From: Thermoproteota archaeon
GTDB taxonomy: Archaea; Korarchaeota; Korarchaeia; Korarchaeales; JAOZGB01
Assembly: GCA_027491935.1 (NCBI GenBank)
Contig: JAOZGB010000006.1
Span: 1-49,210, forward strand
Reading direction: 5' to 3'
Length of the DNA stretch: 49,210 nt
A program made the translations under genes and the position numbers. How positions within the stretch are numbered: the stretch's first letter is position 1; every line of letters begins with the position of its first letter. Shown in pieces: positions 25,874 through 35,905 of the stretch. The notes under the pieces are model-generated. The model was given only the letters and a program-made list of their open reading frames with translations, did not search any database and was not told the origin of the DNA.

Positions 25874-26511
25874 CGGCCTCTTCTGAGAGGGGGTTCAGCG
25901 GTTCAAAAAATAGGAATTCACGCAATACATCTATCTTTTCATGGGGCAGGCTATTTTCCGTGGTATTTTCAATCATCGCAATGTTATTTCTCCTCTTCAC
26001 CTTCCACAGGTGGCTTAACCACCCCCTCATATCTCAAACTGTAGGTGCAAGCACAGTACTAAGCAGGTCTCTATTATTCCCTATTATAGCCGTATTGTCT
26101 GCTCTTTCCTTAATGGTTTCCATTTCAATCTCTCACTCACTTGCCAGGTTGGATTGGAGTCGGATACTAGCTAACGAACAGGATAGTATGCAAAGGCTTC
26201 TTTACAAGGTTAGCAGCACAATCCATGAGGGTAGATGGGACGTTAAGAATAGATACTGGTCACTTAGAGCAGGATACTCGAGGCTCTTCCTGTGGAAGCC
26301 CATCCTAGTACTCTCGGCAGGACTTGCCTGCTTGCTTATCCTCTGCTTAACAGCAAACTCGCTGCCAGGCCTATTACACCTGGTTTCTGGAGACTATGAA
26401 CCCACAGCCGTCGACCACCTGTTCAAAGCCGTTGATGAAGGTCTTAACGAACTATTTAAAGGTATAATAGAAAACTTCATCAGGAGAATAGACCTCATCA
26501 TTGGTGGTTGA
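25870..26511 (+). CDS. Hypothetical membrane protein of the MoxR operon
   Basis: 4-nt ATGA overlap with DUF58 gene; three TM helices. Confidence 0.7.
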   Translation: MTASSERGFSGSKNRNSRNTSIFSWGRLFSVVFSIIAMLFLLFTFHRWLNHPLISQTVGASTVLSRSLLFPIIAVLSALSLMVSISISHSLARLDWSRILANEQDSMQRLLYKVSSTIHEGRWDVKNRYWSLRAGYSRLFLWKPILVLSAGLACLLILCLTANSLPGLLHLVSGDYEPTAVDHLFKAVDEGLNELFKGIIENFIRRIDLIIGG

Positions 26512-26725
26512 AGTGTCGGCCGGTAAAAGAATCCCGGTGTGGGTTGCAGTCCTTGGGCTGGCCCTCCTCATCTGTGGAGGATTCTTCTTCTACAGAACAA
26601 TCCTTTTACTTGAAAAAGGGCTTTTCGTAGGCTCCCTCGTCACAACACTCATAGGAGGGATAGTCTTCCTATCAGGGATATCCCTGATTAAAATATACTT
26701 AGCCTACATTCTAACTAAGTCTTAA
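26501..26725 (+). CDS. Small two-TM membrane protein
   Basis: Overlaps the preceding ORF; two hydrophobic segments. Confidence 0.6.
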   Translation: MVVEVSAGKRIPVWVAVLGLALLICGGFFFYRTILLLEKGLFVGSLVTTLIGGIVFLSGISLIKIYLAYILTKS

Positions 26726-26733
26726 TATACCAT

Positions 26734-26764
26734 TCAGCGAACCGACACAATAGTCGGTTCACTG
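26734..26764. terminator. Inverted repeat GAACCGAC-ACAATA-GTCGGTTC between convergent genes
   Basis: Perfect 8-bp stem with flanking CAG/CTG, 8 nt after the stop at 26725. Confidence 0.5.
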
Positions 26765-26830
26765 AAATTCTCGCAGGGACGTAAAGCCCAGTAAAATACG
26801 GAATATGGTCAACATCGACTAAAACAAATG

Positions 26831-27091
26831 TTAGAGCTGAGAATAAGATGCACGGGGGTGAAGTGTTAAGCCTCCAATTAATAGACCAGCGATACCGTGT
26901 TGGAAGGAGTTAAAACTCATCTGTAGCGTGATCTTCAAAGATACAGAGTATATCCTTGTAACAGCCTTTACCAGTATGGGTGGGCTCTCGGGGTCAAGGT
27001 ATAGTGGTGAAAAAGCTGTGTAAGCTAATAAGGTAGTTAGGAGAACAGCCGTATACTCTATTACCCCTAAAGGTTTACAAGCCCTTTCCAA
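26831..27091 (-). CDS. Possible small membrane protein
   Basis: 86-aa ORF with a hydrophobic N-terminus, overlaps upstream ORF by 17 nt. Confidence 0.3.
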   Translation of the reverse strand: MERACKPLGVIEYTAVLLTTLLAYTAFSPLYLDPESPPILVKAVTRIYSVSLKITLQMSFNSFQHGIAGLLIGGLTLHPRASYSQL

Positions 27092-27701
27092 GTTTACCGG
27101 TTTCCGTTAGAAGTCTTGCCTGGTTTACTTTAAACTTTCTGTAAGTTGCAACTATACTTATAAAAAGAGAGTACATTGAGAGGCTTACGACCGTTGGATT
27201 TAGCCTTATACCCCATGGCGTGTAGTTTAGCAGTAGCCCTATTAGTGGTGTGATCGCCAGGCTTAACCCCATGCTAAGAGCAAGCCTCTCTATGTTATCC
27301 AGCTCTCTGGGGTCTGGAAACAACGCTTCAACTGTCAAGAAGCCTGGGAGGAATAGGACAAATATTGACCCGAAGACCCACCTAACAGGTTTAAACATGC
27401 TTCCAGGTGGAATAATGTATATAGACAGCATTGTGACTGCTATTGAGATAAGTGCTAGTGGGAACCATAGGTTCTCTATCCGTAGTAAGTATTCAAGCAT
27501 GCTCGACGCAGGTACCGGGGGCGGTTCGAGCGAAATCTTTCCCTCTTCGTGTAGGCTTTTGATAGCGTCTATCACTTCGTTCTCATCGATCCTGTATTTC
27601 CTAGAAACAAGACCTATAACGTCTGAAACCGTGTTCGCCTTTTTCATTTTGATAAGTCTTACGATATGTTTCTTTAGGGCTTCCCGACTTTTCGACGGCA
27701 A
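27075..27701 (-). CDS. DUF1616-like membrane domain with N-terminal HTH
   Basis: VSDVIGLVSRKYRIDENEVIDAIKSLHEEGKISLE plus FLPGFLTVEALFPDPRELDNIERLALSMGLSLAITPLIGLLLNYTPWGIRL. Confidence 0.75.
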   Translation of the reverse strand: MPSKSREALKKHIVRLIKMKKANTVSDVIGLVSRKYRIDENEVIDAIKSLHEEGKISLEPPPVPASSMLEYLLRIENLWFPLALISIAVTMLSIYIIPPGSMFKPVRWVFGSIFVLFLPGFLTVEALFPDPRELDNIERLALSMGLSLAITPLIGLLLNYTPWGIRLNPTVVSLSMYSLFISIVATYRKFKVNQARLLTETGKLGKGL

Positions 27702-27776
27702 TTCTTAAATCTACTTCTGGCAGAATAAAAATAAAGGTTTGCATATATTGTTAAGTCCTAACTTCATGGTGATATC

Positions 27777-28268
27777 TTGACCGGAGGTAAAGTAGTCATT
27801 CTGATAGCCATCCTCATGGCTACCTTCATGTTTAGTGGCGGGGCATACGATGATGGGGAAACCATAAAGCAGGCTGAGGAGGAGTTTCTTAAAGCTTTAA
27901 AATCAGTCAAGGAGGCGGAGGCGGCCGGTTCCGATGCGGGAGACCTTTCAGACCTAGTAGGAAAGCTTAATAGGGCGCTCATACTTCTCGACGATGCAGT
28001 CGAAGCCTACAAGTCAGGCAGAGAGGGAGAGGCTGATAGAACTGCTTTACAGTCGAAAACCATATCTATAGAGGTGGAATCAGCCTCTTCAGCCCTTAAG
28101 GTCCAGGCCCTCAAGAGTAAGTTAAGATTAAAAGTCATGGTTATGATCCTTGTCCCCCTACTTTCCTTGTTTTCTTCCCTGTTAGCTGAGCTGGTGTACT
28201 CGTGGTGGCTTGAGTACAGTAGAAAGAGATTTCTAAAAATGAGGATAAAACTGGCAGAGGGGGATTAA
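27777..28268 (+). CDS. Secreted/membrane coiled-coil protein
   Basis: Signal-like N-terminus, helical EEEFLKALKSVKEAEAAGSDAGDLSDLVGKLNRALILLDDAVEAYKSGREGEADRTALQ, C-terminal TM. Confidence 0.6.
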   Translation: MTGGKVVILIAILMATFMFSGGAYDDGETIKQAEEEFLKALKSVKEAEAAGSDAGDLSDLVGKLNRALILLDDAVEAYKSGREGEADRTALQSKTISIEVESASSALKVQALKSKLRLKVMVMILVPLLSLFSSLLAELVYSWWLEYSRKRFLKMRIKLAEGD

Positions 28269-28269
28269 A

Positions 28270-28887
28270 GTGAGGGCGTCCTTTAACAAGTGGAGGTTTC
28301 TATCGATATTGACGTCCTGCATCCTGATATATTCCACAATAGCATATGCAATTATGAATCCTCGGCATAGGGAGCAGTTCTTTCAGCTATACGCTCTTGG
28401 GGGTCGGCACATGATAGGAGACTACTACCCCGAGAACACTACGACAATCCCTTTAGACACCAATGTTTCATGGTATATTGGAGTAACAAACTTTATGGGG
28501 TCCATTCAATATGTTATGGTTAAAGTTAAGCTTGGAAACTCCTCCATACCTCCCCCCAACCAGACAACAGCCACGCCGTCACCAGCCCCTGAGTTAGTGT
28601 TTTTCCGGAGGGTGCTCATGGATAATGAGACTTGGGAAATTCCCTTTAACTGGAAGATAAAGAGTGTGGAGAGGAGGAGGGACGAGCTATACATCTCCCT
28701 TAAGATCAACGGTGTTGAAACCGGGGTTGTAAACGTGGGAGCTGTTAACGGTTACAACTTTAGACTGATCTTTGAGCTTTGGAGCTACGATTTTGATGCG
28801 GGTCAGTTTGTGTTCGGGTGGAATTCTAATGGTGAGAGAAGGTCTGCATGGATACAGATATGGTTTAACACGACAATCGCAGGCTAA
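28270..28887 (+). CDS. DUF1616 C-terminal-like extracellular domain protein
   Basis: FFQLYALGGRHMIGDYYPENTTTIPLDTNVSWYIGVTNFMGSIQYVMVKVKLGN...FNWKIKSVERRRDELYISLKINGVE. Confidence 0.6.
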   Translation: MRASFNKWRFLSILTSCILIYSTIAYAIMNPRHREQFFQLYALGGRHMIGDYYPENTTTIPLDTNVSWYIGVTNFMGSIQYVMVKVKLGNSSIPPPNQTTATPSPAPELVFFRRVLMDNETWEIPFNWKIKSVERRRDELYISLKINGVETGVVNVGAVNGYNFRLIFELWSYDFDAGQFVFGWNSNGERRSAWIQIWFNTTIAG

Positions 28888-29013
28888 CATGATTCTGGGC
28901 TGAGAAGGCCGCCTTTAAGGATTGATGTGAAGCCTCTCCATTGGGCTTACATTTAATGATCAAAGGTGTAGCGTGGCTAAAATTTTTACCTTTATAGAGT
29001 TGGTAACTCCATA

Positions 29014-29421
29014 ATGCAGCTTGTTATTTGGAGGAGTAAAATACACAGCCCAGAGGTGGAGAAGATAATTGAACTCAGCGGGCAGAACGTTTACTCATGC
29101 TACCAGTGTGGAATGTGTACTGCCAGCTGCCCGTCCACGGGAAACATGGATATACCGCCCAACATGATTGTCAGGCTTATCCAGATAGGTATGATAGGCA
29201 AGGTCTTGGATTCAAGGTCTATCTGGGTATGCACCTCATGCTTCACCTGTTTTGCGGAGTGTCCGAAGGGAATAGACATCGCAAGCCTCACCGAGGCGCT
29301 AAGGCTGTACCATCTTAGAAGAAACATTGACCATCTCAACCTGTCAAGCATCCCACATGGGGAGCTTCTCGAACTACCGGTTATTGCAATGGTAGGTGCG
29401 CTGAGAAAGTTTACAGCATAG
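29014..29421 (+). CDS. hdrC: Heterodisulfide reductase subunit C-like
   Basis: CYQCGMCTASCPSTG and CTSCFTCFAECPKGI. Confidence 0.88.
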   Translation: MQLVIWRSKIHSPEVEKIIELSGQNVYSCYQCGMCTASCPSTGNMDIPPNMIVRLIQIGMIGKVLDSRSIWVCTSCFTCFAECPKGIDIASLTEALRLYHLRRNIDHLNLSSIPHGELLELPVIAMVGALRKFTA

Positions 29422-30303
29422 GTGAACGCCTTGGTGTATGCCTACTATCCCGGCTGCACCCTTAAAACCCACGCGAAGGGGTTTGAGCTGTCAGCCATGG
29501 CCTCGCTGGAGAAGCTCGGCGTCAAGTATAGGGAGCTTGAAAAGTGGACGTGCTGCGGCACCGTCTACTCTCTAGCCTCAGACGACGCTATGAGGCAGGT
29601 GGCACAGGTTAGAATTCTAACCAGGGCTGAGTCGGCAGGCTACAGAAGGATGCTCACTCTTTGCTCCATGTGCTACAACACGCTTAAACGGGCAAACATG
29701 CTTGTAAGATCCGACCCTGAGAGGCTTGAGACCATAAATATGTTCATGGATGACGAGCCTGACTACAAGGGAAGTGTAGAGGTGAAACACCTGCTCGAGG
29801 TCTTGAGAGACGAGGTTACATTCGACAAGATAAGGTCCATGGTGTCAAAGCCGCTCAGAGGACTAAGGATTTCCGCTTACTATGGGTGTCTGCTTCTAAG
29901 GCCTAAAACCGTCTCAATAGATAGCTCCATAAACCCACATGTTATGGAGGACCTATTATCATCGTTGGGCGCCGAGCCTATAGACAGTCCTGAGAAGGCT
30001 AAGTGTTGCGGAGCCTACCTGACTGTGAATAGGAAAGACCTGGTTGCAGGCTTCGCCTACGAGATACTATCGGCAGCGAGGAGGAGAGGAGCTGAACTCG
30101 TAGTTACAAGCTGTCCTTTATGCTTTTTCAACCTTGATAGGCGGCAGGAGGAGGTATCAAGAATGTATGAGGATTATAAGCCTATACCCATACTCTATGT
30201 AACCCAGCTTCTGGCTTTGGCTCTCGGTATTAGGGACGTGTACATGTTTAACCTTCACTATGTTGATCCGACAAGCCTATTAAAGTCGAAAGGGCTGCTG
30301 TAG
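29422..30303 (+). CDS. hdrB: Heterodisulfide reductase subunit B-like
   Basis: Two complete CCG domains: YYPGC..WTCCG..CSMC and YYGC..AKCCG..CPLC. Confidence 0.9.
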   Translation: MNALVYAYYPGCTLKTHAKGFELSAMASLEKLGVKYRELEKWTCCGTVYSLASDDAMRQVAQVRILTRAESAGYRRMLTLCSMCYNTLKRANMLVRSDPERLETINMFMDDEPDYKGSVEVKHLLEVLRDEVTFDKIRSMVSKPLRGLRISAYYGCLLLRPKTVSIDSSINPHVMEDLLSSLGAEPIDSPEKAKCCGAYLTVNRKDLVAGFAYEILSAARRRGAELVVTSCPLCFFNLDRRQEEVSRMYEDYKPIPILYVTQLLALALGIRDVYMFNLHYVDPTSLLKSKGLL

Positions 30304-30312
30304 GTGGGCTGA

Positions 30313-32259
30313 ATGGGATATGGTGTTTTTATATGCCACTGCGGCCAGAACATTGCTGGAACCATAGACATTGAAAAGCTTGTTAGGAAGGTTTCGGGGA
30401 TAAGAGGAGTCACCCATGTAGAAGACTACATCTTCATGTGCTCTGATCCTGGCCAGGAGAGGATAAAAAAGGCTATAAAGGAGAAGAACCTTGAAGGTAT
30501 AGTTGTAGCAGCCTGCTCACCCTCTCTCCACGAGGAAACATTCAGGAAGGCTGCTGAAAGCGTAGGCCTAAACCCGTACCTGGTTGAAATCGCAAACATT
30601 AGAGAGTGGTCTGCATGGCCGCACCAGGCCGAGCCTGAGGAAGCAACCATGAAAGCCTTCAAAATAATAGAGTCAACAGTGGAGAAGCTTAACGGTGACA
30701 AGCCCCTAGAACCACTCAGGCTAGAAGTTGTGAGGAGAGTAATGGTTATAGGCGGCGGAATAGCCGGTATCCAGGCAGCATTGGACGTTGCAGAGGCCGG
30801 CATCGAAGTCATCCTTGTTGAGCGGAGCCCTAGTATAGGGGGCAGGATGGCTCAGCTATCTGAAACCTTCCCAACCTTGGACTGTCCGCAGTGCATTCTA
30901 ACCCCTAAGATGACAAGCGTCGCCCACCACCCCCTGGTAAAACTGCTAGCCTACTCCGAGGTCGAGGAGGTTTCAGGATCTGCAGGCAACTTCAAGGTGA
31001 AGGTAAGGAGGAAGCCAACATATGTTGACTGGAATAAATGCGTGGGATGCGGCTTATGCATGGAGGCCTGCCCCGTGGAGTTACCGTCAGAGTTTGAAAT
31101 GGGACTGGCCCATAGGAAGGCGATCTATATACAGTTCCCCCAGGCCGTGCCGAACAAGGCTGTCATAGACTCTGAGAACTGTATAAGGATGAAGTATGGC
31201 CGGGGGTGCGGCCTCTGCGCGCAGAAATGCCCGGCAAATGCGATAACATTCGAGGACAACGGGAAAGCGGAGGAGTACGATGTTGGGGCGATTATAGTTG
31301 CTACAGGCCTAGAAGTAATGGATAAGGCCAACTTCGCTGAGTATGGGGCTGGAGAGCTGAAAGATGTTCTAACAGGCCTAGAGTTTGAGAGGATGCTTGC
31401 CCCTTCCGGGCCGACCGGGGGGAAAGTTGTAAGACCATCAGACGGCAGGGTTCCCAAAGAGGTTGTTTTTATACAGTGTGTAGGCTCGAGGGACCCTGAA
31501 AACTGGAACCCCTACTGTTCAAAGATATGCTGCATGTACACGGCTAAGCAGGCTCTACTCTATAAACACGCTGTCCCCGGAGGCCAGGCATACATATTCT
31601 ACATTGATATCAGGGCCGACGGTAAGGGGTACGAGGAGTTCATTCATAGAGCAATGGCCGAGGAGGGAGTAATATACCTTAGGGGGAGGGTTGGCAGAGT
31701 GTACCAGGAGGGCGACAAGCTTAGAGTAGAGGGTGTTGACACCATCTCAGGGCTAAAAATAGTTATAGATGCCGACATGGTGGTCCTTGCAACAGCAGCC
31801 GTCCCAAGCAGCGGGGTTGAGGAGCTTGCTAAGAAGCTCAGAATACAGCTCGGCGAGGGCGGCTGGCTTAAGGAAGCCCACCTTAAGCTTAGGCCCCTCG
31901 AAACCCTAACATCAGGGGTATTCATAGCTGGAGCTGCGCAGTATCCCAAGGATATTACGGACACTGTTTCACAGGCGAGCGGGGCAGCTGCTAAGGCTGT
32001 AGCCTTCCTCTCGAAGGGCTACGTTGTAAGAGAGCCTCTGATAGCTGTGGTCAACGAGGACATATGCTCCGGCTGTGGAAACTGCGAGGAGGCTTGCTCG
32101 TACCAGGCGATAAAGGTTGTAGACGGGAAAGCAAATGTTGACGAGAGCCTATGCGAGGGATGCGGCTCGTGCACGGCAGCCTGCCCCTCCGGGGCTGTAC
32201 AGCTAAAAAACTACGATAAGAGGCAGATCATAAAGATGGTTGAGTCAATCGTAGGGTGA
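30313..32259 (+). CDS. hdrA: Heterodisulfide reductase subunit A-like
   Basis: FAD GGGIAGIQAALDVAEAG, DCPQCILTPKM, four ferredoxin-type clusters. Confidence 0.93.
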   Translation: MGYGVFICHCGQNIAGTIDIEKLVRKVSGIRGVTHVEDYIFMCSDPGQERIKKAIKEKNLEGIVVAACSPSLHEETFRKAAESVGLNPYLVEIANIREWSAWPHQAEPEEATMKAFKIIESTVEKLNGDKPLEPLRLEVVRRVMVIGGGIAGIQAALDVAEAGIEVILVERSPSIGGRMAQLSETFPTLDCPQCILTPKMTSVAHHPLVKLLAYSEVEEVSGSAGNFKVKVRRKPTYVDWNKCVGCGLCMEACPVELPSEFEMGLAHRKAIYIQFPQAVPNKAVIDSENCIRMKYGRGCGLCAQKCPANAITFEDNGKAEEYDVGAIIVATGLEVMDKANFAEYGAGELKDVLTGLEFERMLAPSGPTGGKVVRPSDGRVPKEVVFIQCVGSRDPENWNPYCSKICCMYTAKQALLYKHAVPGGQAYIFYIDIRADGKGYEEFIHRAMAEEGVIYLRGRVGRVYQEGDKLRVEGVDTISGLKIVIDADMVVLATAAVPSSGVEELAKKLRIQLGEGGWLKEAHLKLRPLETLTSGVFIAGAAQYPKDITDTVSQASGAAAKAVAFLSKGYVVREPLIAVVNEDICSGCGNCEEACSYQAIKVVDGKANVDESLCEGCGSCTAACPSGAVQLKNYDKRQIIKMVESIVG

Positions 32260-32263
32260 ATGT

Positions 32264-32686
32264 ATGGGGGAGTTCAAACCGGTCATTGTAGGTTTTCTGT
32301 GTAGATGGTGCGCCTCAGCAGCAGCCGACCTTGCGGGGACGTCAAGGCTGCAATATCCCGCCACGATCAGGCCGATAAGAGTTAACTGCTCAAGCATGGT
32401 TGACCCAGCATATATTCTAAGAGCCTTGCTTGAGGGAGCGGACGGCGTACTTGTCGGTGCATGCCATCCCGGGGACTGCCATTATGTAGATGGAAACCTT
32501 AAGGAAAGGAGGAGGATTGCAGTCATCAAAAACACACTCGGCAAGCTCGGCCTACAGCCGGAAAGGGTTAGATTCGAGTATATAAGCACCTCAGAAGGCC
32601 TTAAATTCGCAAAGGTTGCAGAAGAGTTTACCCGCCAAATAAGGAAGCTGGGGCCTAACCCGCTTAGAGGCGGTTTCGATGATTAG
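32264..32686 (+). CDS. mvhD: MvhD/HdrA-associated iron-sulfur subunit
   Basis: GFLCRWCASAAADLAGTSRLQYPATIRPIRVNCSSMVDP...GVLVGACHPGDCHY. Confidence 0.9.
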   Translation: MGEFKPVIVGFLCRWCASAAADLAGTSRLQYPATIRPIRVNCSSMVDPAYILRALLEGADGVLVGACHPGDCHYVDGNLKERRRIAVIKNTLGKLGLQPERVRFEYISTSEGLKFAKVAEEFTRQIRKLGPNPLRGGFDD

Positions 32687-33752
32687 AGCCGTGCTCAGAG
32701 GAGACGTACACAAACAGGCAGTATCACTCCTTACGGAACTACTCTCTAAGGGATTGGCAGACTATGTCCTGGCCTACAGGACTAGGGGTGAAGGCGTTGA
32801 AGCCTGCATCTACAGGAAAGGTGACGTGCTAGATCTTAACGTTTTCACCCCTACTATCCCCGGCTTGCCTATTCCTACAATTCTATCATGGTCCTCAACG
32901 TCAGGATTGAAGGGGGTGGTTGCCGCCATTGTTAAGCCTTGTATGGCCAGGGCCATCGTCGAACTCGCTAAGCTCCAGCAGATAGATAGGGATAAGCTTA
33001 TAATAGTCTCAGTAGACTGTATCGGAACCATAGACGTCGAAAACTATAAAGACCTACTTGAGGAAGGGTTTACCCAGACAGGTATCACAGAGGAATGCCT
33101 AAATGGAAGACTGGAGATGAGGGAGGCGTGCGGCCTATGTACAGACCCTGTTCCCCCCGTTTTCGACCTACACCTTTCACCGTACAAGGGTGGACTCTAC
33201 GCTTACGCCGGTTCAAAACTCGGGAATAAAATATTAGAGGTATTGAAAGCCCCAAGAGAGGAAGGAGATCCCTATGTCAAGTTTAAAAATCTCATTTCCA
33301 GAAGACAGGAGGAGAAGCAGAGGTATGTGGAAGAAGCGAAGTTCAAAGGTTTTGATGAGCTTCAGAAATTCTTCGAGGACTGTATAGGATGCCATAACTG
33401 TATGGAGGTATGCCCCCTGTGCTTTTGTAAAGAGTGCTTCTACGATTCACCCAGGTACGACTACGTAACCAGACGCTTTCTTTCATGGAGCCCCCAGGAC
33501 GGTATGACCCCTCTCCTCCAGTCAAAACTTCAATTCCATGTTGGTAGAGCGGTCCACATGTCAACCTCATGTGTTGAGTGCGGACTCTGCGAGCAAGCCT
33601 GCCCCAAGGACATAAACCTTACAAGGCTTTTCCTCCTATTAGCAGAGGCAAACCAGGAGCTTTTCAGCTATAGGGCTGGAAGGAGCGTGGAGGAGGAGCC
33701 TCCGCTTAGAACATTCCACGCCGAAGGACTTTCAAGCTTTGAAGGTGGCTGA
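32679..33752 (+). CDS. FrhB/FdhB-like (F420-type) oxidoreductase with ferredoxin motifs
   Basis: FrhB-type N-terminus; DCIGCHNCMEVCPLCFCKECFYD and CVECGLCEQACPKDI. Confidence 0.82.
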   Translation: MIRAVLRGDVHKQAVSLLTELLSKGLADYVLAYRTRGEGVEACIYRKGDVLDLNVFTPTIPGLPIPTILSWSSTSGLKGVVAAIVKPCMARAIVELAKLQQIDRDKLIIVSVDCIGTIDVENYKDLLEEGFTQTGITEECLNGRLEMREACGLCTDPVPPVFDLHLSPYKGGLYAYAGSKLGNKILEVLKAPREEGDPYVKFKNLISRRQEEKQRYVEEAKFKGFDELQKFFEDCIGCHNCMEVCPLCFCKECFYDSPRYDYVTRRFLSWSPQDGMTPLLQSKLQFHVGRAVHMSTSCVECGLCEQACPKDINLTRLFLLLAEANQELFSYRAGRSVEEEPPLRTFHAEGLSSFEGG

Positions 33753-34941
33753 GATGATGCTAACCGAAGCTGAAGTTAGAAACCTGAGTATCTGTGCAGG
33801 TTGCGGGCAGTGCCTTGTGGACTGCCCCGTATACAAGGCTTCAGCCGACACGACGCATCTTCCACTATTTAAAGGCCGGATGCTGCGAAAGATATACGAG
33901 TCGTCGCACGGTATACTTTCAGCATTAGCCGCAGACCCAAGGTCTGAGGTTGAACGCCTACTTTCAGCATGGAGTAGCAGGATATATGAGTGCACGCTGT
34001 GTGGCGCATGCTCCGAAAACTGTAAGTACGAGATTGAACCCCACAAGCTATGGTATAGGCTCAGGGAGTACGTTTACACCAGGAACTATGCCCCTGACAG
34101 CTTGAAAGCTGTCGTAGAAAACCTCAGGGTTCACGGGAACCCCTACGGCCTGTCAAAGGGTGCCAGAAGATTCTGGCTTCGTAAAGCCTCGTCTAAAGTG
34201 GGGATCCCTGTTGGAGAGGCAAAGACCATATACTTCATAGGGTGTACAACTGTTGCGAAGCATGAGGATAGGCCCATAGCTATTTCTATGGCTAAAATAC
34301 TTAACAAAGCCGGCGTGGACTGGGCGATCCTAGGTGTTGAGGAGCCGTGCTGCGGAGCACCCATTCAAATGATAGGAGACGAAACCCTCCTATATGGGCA
34401 TGCTAGGAGGGTTGTCCAGAAACTCAGGGAGGCAGGTGCTGAAACCGTCGTTACAGCATGTCCAACATGTTACAGAATGTTATCACAGGAGTACAAGGCT
34501 ATTCTCGGCGGAGATCTCCCATTCAAGGTTGAACATTCCTCAACCTATGTTAAAAGGCTCATTGAAGAAGGGTATATAAGGGTTGGTTATGCTGGCGTTA
34601 AAGCCGGATATCATGATCCATGCGAGCTTTCAAGGCATACTGGGATAATATCAGAGCCCCGCAGGCTTATGGAGATGGTCGGATACGAGGTTTATGACCC
34701 TGACTATAGTGGGGAGAAAACATTCTGCTGTGGCGGTGGCGGTATGATAAAGGCCTGCAATGCTGAGCTAAGCAGTAAAGTTTCAACAGTCAGGGTTCAC
34801 CAGCTGGCTAGGGGAGGCGTGGACATAATAGTTACAGCCTGCCCTTCATGTAAGTCCTCCCTTTCAGCTGCATCATCAGGCTTAGGATTAAAAGTATTAG
34901 ATATCGTTGAGGCGGTAGCCCAAAACCTTGAGGATGGATGA
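33739..34941 (+). CDS. HdrD-like Fe-S/CCG-domain protein
   Basis: CAGCGQCLVDCP, CTLCGACSENCKYEIE, EEPCCGAP, CPTCY, TFCCGGGG, CPSC. Confidence 0.87.
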   Translation: MKVAEMMLTEAEVRNLSICAGCGQCLVDCPVYKASADTTHLPLFKGRMLRKIYESSHGILSALAADPRSEVERLLSAWSSRIYECTLCGACSENCKYEIEPHKLWYRLREYVYTRNYAPDSLKAVVENLRVHGNPYGLSKGARRFWLRKASSKVGIPVGEAKTIYFIGCTTVAKHEDRPIAISMAKILNKAGVDWAILGVEEPCCGAPIQMIGDETLLYGHARRVVQKLREAGAETVVTACPTCYRMLSQEYKAILGGDLPFKVEHSSTYVKRLIEEGYIRVGYAGVKAGYHDPCELSRHTGIISEPRRLMEMVGYEVYDPDYSGEKTFCCGGGGMIKACNAELSSKVSTVRVHQLARGGVDIIVTACPSCKSSLSAASSGLGLKVLDIVEAVAQNLEDG

Positions 34942-34978
34942 GACATGTAGTCTAAAACTGATGGGTGGCAGTGATATG

Positions 34979-35902
34979 GCTCCCCAGCTTACTGCTATTG
35001 GAAATCCGGTGTTTGACATAATAGAGACCCCATATGTTAAGACGGAGGGCCGGGTACTGTCGGGGTGTAGCACCAATGCCTGCCTTGCCTTTTCAAAACT
35101 CGGTGGTAGATCAGCACTTGTAGGAAGGGTTGGAAGGGACTTCTACAGGAAGCTTCTAAGAAAGACTGGTGAGTACGGGGTTCACGCCTACCCCCTGCCC
35201 TCACGGGAGTCTGGCGGCTTCCACCTCGTATACCTTGATAGCAGGATGACAGATAGAACGTTAAAGGTTTTAGGCATCGCTGGAACCATAGACTATGGCG
35301 AGTTTCCAAGAGAGCTTCTCGAATCCGAGCTATTCATTATAGCTCCTATCCTCGGCGAGATCGACTACCATTTTGTCAGAATGTTGCGTGGAGACATAGG
35401 CCCGGATAGGCCTATACTTGTAGACCCTCAGGGGCTAATAAGGGAAATAGACAGGGGTGTTGTGGTCAGAAAGCCTAGGGAGGACGCCTATAAGGTACTA
35501 TCCATTTCCGACGTTTTTAAGCCGAACGAGCATGAGTGCGAGGTACTATTCCCGGGCCTACATCCCTCTAAGGCTGCCGTTGAAATCGTTAGGAGGGGAT
35601 CAAAAGTTGGAATCGTAACGGTCGCCGACAGAGGCTCATACGTGGCATGGAACAACAAGCTTTACCATGTCCCAGCCTATAAAACCGTTGAGAGGGACCC
35701 GACGGGGTGTGGAGACGTCTATATAGGGGCCTACGCTTATAAGTACCTTCAGACAGGCGACCCTCTAGTGTCTTCAGCCTACGCCTCTGCAGCTGCATCC
35801 TTCATGGTTGAAAGCGTCGGCCCAGACTTCCCACTGCCTAGGAAGACCGTGGAGGAAAGATTTCAATGGATATATGACAGGGTTGAGAGAGTAGAGGCGT
35901 AG
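34979..35902 (+). CDS. PfkB family sugar kinase
   Basis: STNACLAFSKLGGRSALVGRVGRDFYRK and DPTGCGDVYIGAYAY. Confidence 0.87.
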   Translation, partial: APQLTAIGNPVFDIIETPYVKTEGRVLSGCSTNACLAFSKLGGRSALVGRVGRDFYRKLLRKTGEYGVHAYPLPSRESGGFHLVYLDSRMTDRTLKVLGIAGTIDYGEFPRELLESELFIIAPILGEIDYHFVRMLRGDIGPDRPILVDPQGLIREIDRGVVVRKPREDAYKVLSISDVFKPNEHECEVLFPGLHPSKAAVEIVRRGSKVGIVTVADRGSYVAWNNKLYHVPAYKTVERDPTGCGDVYIGAYAYKYLQTGDPLVSSAYASAAASFMVESVGPDFPLPRKTVEERFQWIYDRVERVEA

Positions 35903-35905
35903 AAC

